Shown here: piece by piece, positions 1-5,003 of the stretch | How the letters are laid out: each line of letters opens with the position of its first letter | How positions within the stretch are numbered: the first letter of the stretch is position 1 | Source: Candidatus Luteimonas excrementigallinarum | GTDB lineage: Bacteria > Pseudomonadota > Gammaproteobacteria > Xanthomonadales > Xanthomonadaceae | Direction of reading: 5' to 3' | Assembly: GCA_019115725.1 (NCBI GenBank) | Contig: DXCY01000007.1 | Location: forward strand, 1 to 5,003 | DNA length: 5,003 bases | Position numbers and translations under genes: made by a program | The notes under the pieces: generated by a model | What the model was told of the DNA's origin: nothing | What the model saw: the letters and a program-made list of their open reading frames with translations, nothing else | Database searches by the model: none

Positions 1-1
1 C

Positions 2-427
2 GACCGCGATCACTGCCTGCAGTACATGGTGGCGGTGCCGTTGATTTTTGGACGACTGGAGGCGCGCGACTATGGCGATGAGGTGGCAGCGGATCCACGC
101 ATCGATGCCCTGCGCGCGCGGATGCAGGTCAGCGAGGACCCGCGCTTCACCCGTGACTATTACGATCCGGACAAGCGCGCCATCGGCAACGCGGTGCAGG
201 TGTTCTTCAAGGATGGATCGAGCACGGAGCGGGTGGCGGTGGACTACCCGGTTGGCCACCGGCGCCGGCGGGAGGAGGGGATCCCGCTGCTGGTGCGCAA
301 GTGCGAACAGGCATTCCGTCGCCGGCTGGCTGCTGGTAAAGTCGCCCAACTGATGGCACTGGCTGACGATCCGGGGAGCATGGATGAAATGCCGCTGTCC
401 CGTTTCATGGACCTCTACGCAAGCTGA
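2..427 (+). CDS. prpD: 2-methylcitrate dehydratase PrpD, C-terminal part (5' end outside window)
   Basis: This is the last 141 residues of PrpD, which dehydrates 2-methylcitrate to 2-methyl-cis-aconitate in the cytoplasmic 2-methylcitrate cycle of propionate breakdown. The frame is open from base 2. Recognisable stretches match the C-terminal region of the MmgE/PrpD family as I remember E. coli PrpD (about 483 residues): DRDHCLQYMVAVPLIFG at the very start, then RIDALR, YYDPDKRAIGNA, YPVGHRRRREEGIP and a closing MPLSRFMDLY. The stop is TGA at 425-427. No frameshift is visible and codon use is typical of high-GC DNA. Only about the last 30% of the protein is present, so catalytic completeness cannot be judged. 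Other prp genes are expected upstream, outside the window. No clear terminator hairpin with a U-tract follows the stop. Confidence 0.93.
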   Translation, partial: DRDHCLQYMVAVPLIFGRLEARDYGDEVAADPRIDALRARMQVSEDPRFTRDYYDPDKRAIGNAVQVFFKDGSSTERVAVDYPVGHRRRREEGIPLLVRKCEQAFRRRLAAGKVAQLMALADDPGSMDEMPLSRFMDLYAS

Positions 428-438
428 ACGGCGGGAGG

Positions 439-469
439 TTGAAATGAGTGGGACACAGTCAACTGTTAT
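439..469 (+). promoter_or_regulatory. Weak sigma70-type promoter candidate for ompA
   Basis: TTGAAA (439-444, five of six matches to the -35 consensus) is followed after a long 19-bp spacer by TGTTAT (464-469, four of six matches to the -10 consensus). Transcription from here would give an ompA leader of about 135 nt. The E. coli ompA leader is of similar length and is known to stabilise its mRNA. The spacer is longer than the usual 16-18 bp, and other AT-rich hexamers closer to the gene, such as TTTTAT at 565-570, lack a good -35 partner. This assignment is tentative. Confidence 0.27.
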
Positions 470-506
470 GTTACTGTTAACGCCGTCTTCACGCAGCCGA
501 CCCTAG
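444..506 (+). other. Possible 20-codon leader or small ORF upstream of ompA
   Basis: An ATG at 444 lies 5 nt after a near-perfect Shine-Dalgarno run, GGGAGG (433-438), and opens a 20-codon frame ending in TAG at 504-506. The peptide would begin MSGTQSTVMLLL and end in a Ser/Arg/Pro tail. Two of the codons are TTA, which is rare in DNA this GC-rich, so the composition does not look like ordinary coding sequence. The end of the frame runs into a hairpin (492-512). It could be a leader peptide, a genuine small protein, or a chance ORF in a promoter region. The same bases also supply the best -35-like hexamer for ompA, which is a competing explanation. Confidence 0.17.
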
Positions 507-512
507 GCTGTG
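492..512 (+). other. Leader hairpin in the prpD-ompA intergenic region
   Basis: CGCAGCC (492-498) can pair with GGCTGTG (506-512), giving a 7-bp stem with one G-T wobble and a 7-nt loop. The following T5 (522-526) is about 10 nt away, too far for a classical intrinsic terminator. If transcription starts upstream, this is a structured element of the ompA leader. Otherwise it may be a weak 3' structure of the prpD transcript. Confidence 0.3.
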
Positions 513-574
513 CCCCGAAGGTTTTTGGGCCTGCGCGGCCTGAAAAGTTGGTCCAAGTTGCAAATTTTATGCAG

Positions 575-600
575 TAAAGCTTTATCCCCCTTGATCAAGG
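575..600 (+). repeat. Two adjacent perfect palindromes just upstream of ompA
   Basis: TAAAGCTTTA (575-584) and CCTTGATCAAGG (589-600) are each perfectly self-complementary and lie 4 bp apart. The second supplies the AAGG that begins the ompA Shine-Dalgarno sequence. They could be protein-binding half-sites or could form small RNA hairpins near the ribosome binding site. The stems are short, so any hairpin would be weak. Confidence 0.4.
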
Positions 601-602
601 AG
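597..602 (+). promoter_or_regulatory. Shine-Dalgarno sequence of the ompA-family gene
   Basis: AAGGAG (597-602) lies 8 nt before the ATG at 611 and fixes that start. The nearer ATG at 604 is in another frame and too close to the AAGGAG. Its first four bases are the right arm of the CCTTGATCAAGG palindrome. Confidence 0.8.
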
Positions 603-610
603 CATGACGG

Positions 611-1687
<1,077 letters not shown>

Positions 1688-1710
1688 TCGGACGCAAGCT
1701 CAAGTAACAC

Positions 1711-1746
1711 CAGAAAGCCCGGCCCTTGTGCCGGGCTTTCTGTTTT
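1711..1746 (+). terminator. Rho-independent terminator after the ompA-family gene
   Basis: CAGAAAGCCCGGC (1711-1723) pairs perfectly with GCCGGGCTTTCTG (1730-1742), a 13-bp stem with the 6-nt loop CCTTGT, followed by TTTT at 1743-1746. It starts 23 bp after the TGA stop. The A-rich left arm gives U-rich sequence on the other strand, so some bidirectional activity is possible, though no gene on the - strand points into it. Confidence 0.9.
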
Positions 1747-1842
1747 CCGGGCGCTGAGGCAAGATGGGCGGCCCGAGGCACCGCCCGGCAGGATGGTGGA
1801 AGGGCCGCTTTGGGATGAATGCGCACCTTTGGTAACAAGGGT

Positions 1843-1871
1843 TTGCGGCATTTTCTTCAAGCGAATACACT
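1843..1871 (+). promoter_or_regulatory. Candidate promoter of the small exported protein
   Basis: TTGCGG (1843-1848) and TACACT (1866-1871) are separated by 17 bp, the optimal sigma70 spacing. The -10 matches four of six consensus bases and the -35 matches the key TTG. Transcription would begin near 1878, downstream of the alternative in-frame ATG at 1819, which supports translation from the ATG at 1900. Consensus match only. Confidence 0.4.
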
Positions 1872-1899
1872 TCTCTCCGCTTCCAACGGGACCAATGCC

Positions 1900-2409
1900 A
1901 TGTTCAAGTCTGTCGCTGCCGTCGCCCTGCTCGCCGCGGCGCCTTTCCTGGCCAATGCTTCAGAGTGCTCGCGTGCGGCGCCTGCGGTATCCGCGGCGAT
2001 TGTTGCGCCGGCCATGCTGGCCCCCGTCGCGCCGGAGCTGATGGCCCCGAGCTACCGCCTGGGTGGACAGGGCGGCGTTCTGGCCCGAGCCTATGGTGAA
2101 GAACAGTCGCTGGACCAGGTGCTGCAGCGGCTTCGCGTGGAAGCGTGCAGCGGTGCGGCGCTGGGTGCGCAGCAGGCGGGCGCGGTGGCGGCGGCCGATC
2201 CGGCCGCGTACGTGAAGCAGACCGAGTTCGACAATACGCCGTACCGGTTCAACATGACCCAGAGCGGCAAGCGGATGACCGCTGATGACTTCGATGCGTG
2301 GCTGCAGGCCAATGGCTACAGCGCCGGCCGGCGTGTGGATCCGAATGCGCCGGCGACGCCGGAGCTGACCGATGTCCTGCCGGTGACCGAGGTCACCAGC
2401 GAGGAATAA
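1900..2409 (+). CDS. Uncharacterised small exported protein
   Basis: This is a 169-residue protein whose function I do not recognise. MFKSVAAVALLAAAPFLANA is a clean Sec-type signal peptide with cleavage predicted after Ala20. The mature part begins with an Ala/Pro/Val-rich stretch (about 26-50). An acidic, helix-like segment, EEQSLDQVLQRLRVEAC, covers 67-83, and an Ala-rich stretch follows. A conserved-looking polar block at 114-140 includes YRFNMTQSGKRM and then TADDFDAWLQANGY, and the C-terminal tail is acidic. The mature form has two cysteines, Cys23 and Cys83, which could form a periplasmic disulfide. There is no lipobox at the cleavage site. I chose the ATG at 1900 because it starts the signal peptide, has a modest GGGA (1888-1891) 8 nt upstream, and fits the candidate promoter. 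The in-frame ATG at 1819 would bury the signal peptide behind 27 residues. The gene sits between the ompA terminator and the convergent kbl gene, so it is probably transcribed alone. Confidence 0.82.
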   Translation: MFKSVAAVALLAAAPFLANASECSRAAPAVSAAIVAPAMLAPVAPELMAPSYRLGGQGGVLARAYGEEQSLDQVLQRLRVEACSGAALGAQQAGAVAAADPAAYVKQTEFDNTPYRFNMTQSGKRMTADDFDAWLQANGYSAGRRVDPNAPATPELTDVLPVTEVTSEE

Positions 2410-2414
2410 TGCCT

Positions 2415-2435
2415 TCGGCGCCGCTCAGGCGCCGA
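2415..2435. terminator. GC-rich hairpin at the convergent gene junction
   Basis: TCGGCGCC (2415-2422) pairs perfectly with GGCGCCGA (2428-2435), an 8-bp stem with a 5-nt loop. It lies 5 bp after the stop of the exported-protein gene and overlaps the last codons and stop of kbl on the other strand. No U-tract follows on either strand, so it is not a canonical intrinsic terminator. It could protect mRNA 3' ends or assist Rho-dependent termination of both convergent transcripts. Confidence 0.45.
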
Positions 2436-3618
2436 TGACTCCCAGTTCGCGCCCCACGCGGGTGAACGCGTCGATGGCGCGGTCCAGGTGCTCGCGGGTG
2501 TGGGCCGCGCTCATCTGGGTACGGATGCGGGCCTGACCCTGCGGCACCACCGGGAAGAAGAAGCCGATCGCGTAGATCCCTTCCTCCAGCAGGCGTTCGG
2601 CAAAGCGCTGCGCCAGCGGCGCGTCGTACAGCATCACCGGCACGATGGGGTGGTTGCCGGGCTTGAGGTCGAATCCGGCCTCGGTCATGCGCTCACGGAA
2701 GTAGGCGGTGTTTGCGCTCAGCTGTTCGCGCAGATCGTCCGCGGCGGCCAGCATCTGGAACGCCTTCGTGCCCGCGGCCACCACGTGCGGCGGCAGCGAG
2801 TTGGAGAACAGGTACGGGCGCGACCGCTGGCGCAGCATCTCGATCACCTCGGCGCTGGCGGTAGTGAAGCCGCCGATGGCGCCGCCCATGGCCTTGCCCA
2901 GGGTGCCGGTGATGATGTCGATCTTTTCCAGCACGCCCTTGACCTCGGCCGAGCCGCGGCCGGTGGCGCCGATGAAGCCGGTGGCGTGGCACTCGTCGAT
3001 ATGCACCAGGGCGTTGTACTTCTCCGCCAGTGCAGTGATCTCGTCCAGCGGGGCGACGAAGCCGTCCATCGAAAACACGCCGTCGGTGGTGATCATGATG
3101 GTGCGCGCGCCGTCGGCCTTCGCCTGCTTCAGCTGCGCCTCCAGGTCGGCCATGTCGCAGTTGGCGTAGCGGTAGCGCCTGGCCTTGCACAGGCGGACGC
3201 CGTCGATGATCGAGGCGTGGTTGAGCGAATCGGAGACGATCGCGTCCTCAGGCCCGAGCAGTGGCTCGAACAGGCCGCCGTTGGCGTCGAAGCAGGCCGC
3301 GTAGAGGATGGTGTCGCCCTTGCCGAAGAAGTCGGAGATGGTCTTCTCCAGCTCCTTGTGCAGGTCCTGGGTACCGCAGATGAAGCGCACCGAGGCGAGG
3401 CCAAAGCCGTGGCTGTCCAGCGCGTCCTTGGCCGCCTGGATGAGGTCCGGGTGGTCGGCCAGGCCCAGGTAGTTGTTGGCGCAGAAGTTCAGCACCTTGC
3501 GCCCGTCTTCCAGGGTGATCTCGGCCGACTGCGGCCCGGTGATGATGCGCTCGGCCTTGAACAGGCCGGCGTCGCGGATCTCATCCAGGGTGTCGTTGTA
3601 GCGTTCGGTCAGGGACAT
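2425..3618 (-). CDS. kbl: Glycine C-acetyltransferase (2-amino-3-ketobutyrate CoA ligase)
   Basis: Kbl is a cytoplasmic PLP enzyme that cleaves 2-amino-3-ketobutyrate with CoA into glycine and acetyl-CoA, the second step of threonine breakdown after Tdh. The protein is 397 residues, against 398 in E. coli, and belongs to the alpha-oxoamine synthase group (fold type I). Visible motifs are NFCANNYLGL (44-53), CFDANGG from 109 around the PLP phosphate site, SLNHAS with His134 stacking on PLP, DGVFSMDG (179-186), DECHATG with Asp208 and His211, and TGTLGKAMGG with the Schiff-base Lys242. RIRTQMSAAHT supplies Arg366, the substrate-carboxylate residue. These positions run a constant two residues behind the E. 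coli numbers I recall. I set the start at ATG 3618 (MSLTERYND), with AGGA 8 nt upstream. Extension to 3681 would run into tdh and adds no family sequence. It lies 35 bp after tdh, in the same operon. Confidence 0.97.
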   Translation of the reverse strand: MSLTERYNDTLDEIRDAGLFKAERIITGPQSAEITLEDGRKVLNFCANNYLGLADHPDLIQAAKDALDSHGFGLASVRFICGTQDLHKELEKTISDFFGKGDTILYAACFDANGGLFEPLLGPEDAIVSDSLNHASIIDGVRLCKARRYRYANCDMADLEAQLKQAKADGARTIMITTDGVFSMDGFVAPLDEITALAEKYNALVHIDECHATGFIGATGRGSAEVKGVLEKIDIITGTLGKAMGGAIGGFTTASAEVIEMLRQRSRPYLFSNSLPPHVVAAGTKAFQMLAAADDLREQLSANTAYFRERMTEAGFDLKPGNHPIVPVMLYDAPLAQRFAERLLEEGIYAIGFFFPVVPQGQARIRTQMSAAHTREHLDRAIDAFTRVGRELGVIGA

Positions 3619-3626
3619 GTTTCCGT

Positions 3627-3630
3627 TCCT
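3627..3630 (-). promoter_or_regulatory. Ribosome binding site of kbl
   Basis: AGGA on the - strand lies 8 nt before the ATG at 3618, within the 35-bp tdh-kbl gap. It decides the kbl start in favour of MSLTERYND over the longer in-frame ATG at 3681. No promoter or terminator is evident in the gap, consistent with co-transcription. Confidence 0.7.
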
Positions 3631-3653
3631 GTGAAGTGAAGGGGCGGCCGGTC

Positions 3654-4703
3654 TTACCAGCCCAGCACGACCTTGCCGCACTTGCCCGATTCCATCAGGT
3701 CGAAGCCCTGCTGGAATTCGGCGGCGGGGAGCTCGTGGCTCAGGATCTTGTCCAGCGGGAAGCCGCCCAGCACAAGCTGGGTCATCTTGTACCAGGTCTC
3801 GTACATGCGCCGGCCGTAGATGCCCTGCACGGTCAGGCCCTTGAAGATGATGCGGTCCCAGTTGATGCCGGCGCCCTTGGGCAGGATGCCGAGCAGGGCC
3901 ACCTTGCCGCCGTGGTACATGCCGTCGAGCATGTCGTTGAAGGCGTGCGGGTTGCCGCTCATTTCCAGACCCACGTCGAAGCCTTCCAGACCCAGCTCGG
4001 CCATCACGGCGCGCAGCGACTCGTTGGCCACGTTGACCACGCGTGTGGCGCCCATTTCGGTGGCCAGCTGCAGGCGGTAGTCGTTGACGTCGGTCACCAC
4101 CACGTTGCGCGCGCCGATGTGCTTGCAGATGCCGGCGGCCATGACCCCGATCGGGCCGGCGCCGGTGATCAGCACGTCTTCGCCGACCACGTCGAATTCC
4201 AGCGCGCAGTGCGCGGCGTTGCCGTAGGGATCGAAGAAGGCGGCCAGGGCACTGGGGATTTCATCGGGGATCGGCCACAGGTTGCTGGCCGGCATCACGA
4301 TGTACTCGGCGAAGGCGCCGTCGCGGTTCACGCCGATGCCCACCGTGTTGGGACACAGGTGCTGCTGGCCGGCGCGGCAATTGCGGCAGTTGCCGCACAC
4401 CAGGTGACCCTCGGCGGAGACCCGCTGGCCGATCTCGTAGCCGCTCACACCCGGGCCGATCTGCGCGATGTGGCCGACGAATTCATGGCCCACCACCAGG
4501 CCGGGCTTGATCGTGCGCTGGCTCCACTCGTCCCACAGGTAGATGTGCAGGTCGGTGCCGCAGATCGCGGTTTTCTCGACCCGGATCAGCACCTCGTTCG
4601 GGCCCGGGGTGGGCACGGAAACCTGTTCCATCCACATGCCCTTGGCGGCTTCGCGCTTGACCAGCGCGCGCATGGTGGTGGGGATCTGGGCGGCTTGCGA
4701 CAT
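3654..4703 (-). CDS. tdh: L-threonine 3-dehydrogenase
   Basis: Tdh is a cytoplasmic zinc- and NAD-dependent medium-chain dehydrogenase that oxidises L-threonine to 2-amino-3-ketobutyrate, the substrate of Kbl encoded just downstream. Numbered from this start (349 residues), the catalytic-zinc residues are Cys48 (AICGTDLHIY), His73 and Glu74 (VGHEFVG). The structural zinc is held by Cys103, Cys106, Cys109 and Cys117. GAGPIG (171-176) is the Rossmann glycine motif, and Asp205 (VTDVND) is the acidic residue that selects NAD over NADP. MSGNPHAFNDMLDGMYHGG and KGLTVQGIYGRRMYETWYKM are typical Tdh blocks. The start is uncertain: ATG at 4718, 4703 and 4673 are all in frame. The last gives a 339-residue protein aligned with the E. 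coli start (341 residues) but has no Shine-Dalgarno. ATG 4718 is only about 11 nt from the predicted transcription start. I chose 4703 as the compromise. Confidence 0.96.
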   Translation of the reverse strand: MSQAAQIPTTMRALVKREAAKGMWMEQVSVPTPGPNEVLIRVEKTAICGTDLHIYLWDEWSQRTIKPGLVVGHEFVGHIAQIGPGVSGYEIGQRVSAEGHLVCGNCRNCRAGQQHLCPNTVGIGVNRDGAFAEYIVMPASNLWPIPDEIPSALAAFFDPYGNAAHCALEFDVVGEDVLITGAGPIGVMAAGICKHIGARNVVVTDVNDYRLQLATEMGATRVVNVANESLRAVMAELGLEGFDVGLEMSGNPHAFNDMLDGMYHGGKVALLGILPKGAGINWDRIIFKGLTVQGIYGRRMYETWYKMTQLVLGGFPLDKILSHELPAAEFQQGFDLMESGKCGKVVLGW

Positions 4704-4735
4704 CGGGTGGCATTCCATCGGGGATCGGGCCGCCG

Positions 4736-4741
4736 ATTATA
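4736..4741 (-). promoter_or_regulatory. -10 box of the tdh-kbl promoter
   Basis: A perfect TATAAT reads on the - strand 18 bp before the outermost tdh ATG (4718) and 33 bp before the ATG at 4703. It stands out sharply in GC-rich surroundings. No -35 hexamer is present at the expected distance; a GC-only palindrome lies there instead. Transcription would start near 4729. The weak -35 suggests dependence on an activator or another form of control. Confidence 0.6.
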
Positions 4742-4749
4742 CGCTGCGG

Positions 4750-4765
4750 GCCGGGGCGCCCCGGC
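4750..4765. promoter_or_regulatory. 16-bp perfect palindrome at the tdh promoter, possible operator
   Basis: GCCGGGGCGCCCCGGC is perfectly self-complementary and is made only of G and C. It lies 8 bp upstream of the tdh -10 box and fills the -35 position. The same stretch is in the divergent intergenic region shared with the S46 peptidase gene, about 80 bp before that ATG. It could be a regulator site or simply a GC-rich fold. I recognise no known regulator consensus. Confidence 0.4.
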
Positions 4766-4784
4766 GCGTGCCGGAGGGCATGGG

Positions 4785-4813
4785 ATCACCGGCAGCGCGC
4801 GCGGCGGTAGACT
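4785..4813 (+). promoter_or_regulatory. Weak promoter candidate for the S46 peptidase gene
   Basis: TAGACT (4808-4813) matches four of six -10 consensus bases and would start transcription near 4820, about 23 nt before the ATG. The hexamer 17 bp upstream, ATCACC (4785-4790), matches only three of six -35 bases. The support is positional and weak. Confidence 0.22.
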
Positions 4814-4842
4814 TGCGGGCCGTGCCCTTTCGAGACCGCCGC

Positions 4843-5003
4843 ATGCGTCCTGTACCGATCGCCGCCTTCGTTGCCGCCCTGTCGCTGGCTTCCGTTTCCG
4901 CTTCCGCCGGGGAGGGCATGTGGGTTCCGCAGCAGCTGCCCGAGATCGCAGAGCCGCTGCAGAAGGCGGGCCTGCGCCTGGCGCCGGAACAGCTTGCCGA
5001 CCT
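4843..5003 (+). CDS. S46-family dipeptidyl-peptidase, N-terminal part (runs off window)
   Basis: These are the first 53 complete codons of an exported serine peptidase of family S46 (DPP7/DPP11 type), which removes dipeptides from peptide N-termini in the periplasm. Residues 1-22 (MRPVPIAAFVAALSLASVSASA) form a signal peptide with ASA cleavage before Gly23. The mature N-terminus GEGMWVPQQLPEIAEPLQKAGL carries the EGMW-x-P signature found in S46 enzymes, followed by LAPEQLADL. Full proteins of the family are about 700 residues. The catalytic His, Asp and Ser and the residue that sets substrate preference lie outside the window, so DPP7-like and DPP11-like types cannot be separated here. The ATG at 4843 is chosen because it starts the signal peptide; only a weak GAGA (4832-4835) precedes it. 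The gene diverges from tdh across about 139 bp. Confidence 0.9.
   Translation, partial: MRPVPIAAFVAALSLASVSASAGEGMWVPQQLPEIAEPLQKAGLRLAPEQLAD

Noticed and set aside
1766..1786. GGGCGG (1766-1771) and CCGCCC (1781-1786) inverted repeat downstream of the ompA terminator
   Set aside because: It has only a 6-bp stem with a 9-nt loop, no U-tract, and a strong terminator immediately upstream. It is expected by chance in GC-rich DNA.
1819..1899. 27-residue N-terminal extension of the small exported protein from ATG 1819
   Set aside because: The extension would place residues ahead of a clean signal peptide, and the candidate promoter (1843-1871) lies inside it. The ATG at 1900 fits better.
2488..3639. 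Long 383-codon open frame on the + strand opposite kbl
   Set aside because: It is antisense to a full-length kbl with every catalytic motif intact. Its translation is rich in Gly, Val, Arg, Ala and Gln with no family resemblance, as expected for the complementary strand of GC-rich codons.
3619..3681. 21-residue extension of kbl to ATG 3681
   Set aside because: It would overlap the tdh 3' end, matches nothing in the family, and the ATG at 3618 has AGGA at good spacing and the known Kbl N-terminus.

Overview
The window looks like chromosomal DNA from a gamma-proteobacterium of the family Xanthomonadaceae, most likely Stenotrophomonas or a close relative. The base composition is high GC. It carries an OmpA-type porin with a proline-rich linker, the start of an exported S46 dipeptidyl-peptidase (a family common in this group), and a small exported protein that I know only as a lineage-type sequence. 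The genus assignment is from memory of protein similarity, not from a search.

Layout from left to right: the window opens inside the 3' end of prpD (2-methylcitrate dehydratase, propionate catabolism, + strand, ending at 427). A 183-bp leader region follows. It is unusually AT-rich for this DNA and holds short TGTTA repeats, a weak promoter candidate, a small hairpin and two tight palindromes next to the ribosome binding site. It leads into an ompA-family gene (611-1687, +), which ends in a strong 13-bp-stem terminator. Next comes a small exported protein of unknown function (1900-2409, +). It converges on kbl across a GC-rich hairpin that overlaps the kbl stop codon. On the - strand, tdh (about 4703-3654) and kbl (3618-2425) are 35 bp apart and form a threonine-degradation operon. 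A perfect TATAAT box and a 16-bp perfect palindrome sit upstream of tdh. Divergent from it, the first 53 codons of an S46 peptidase gene run off the right edge.

Functionally, Tdh oxidises L-threonine to 2-amino-3-ketobutyrate, and Kbl cleaves that with CoA to glycine and acetyl-CoA. The S46 peptidase would release dipeptides in the periplasm, a plausible but unproven source of amino acids for such catabolism. The OmpA protein ties the outer membrane to peptidoglycan. PrpD belongs to the 2-methylcitrate cycle, and the rest of that operon lies outside the window.

This is an ordinary core-genome region. I see no mobile element, CRISPR array, RNA gene or defence system, and no convincing new multi-gene system. 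The items most worth a second look are the palindrome at the tdh promoter, the structured ompA leader with a possible 20-codon reading frame, the (CCG)10 tract coding for ten prolines, and the uncharacterised exported protein. All intergenic gaps are under 300 bp.
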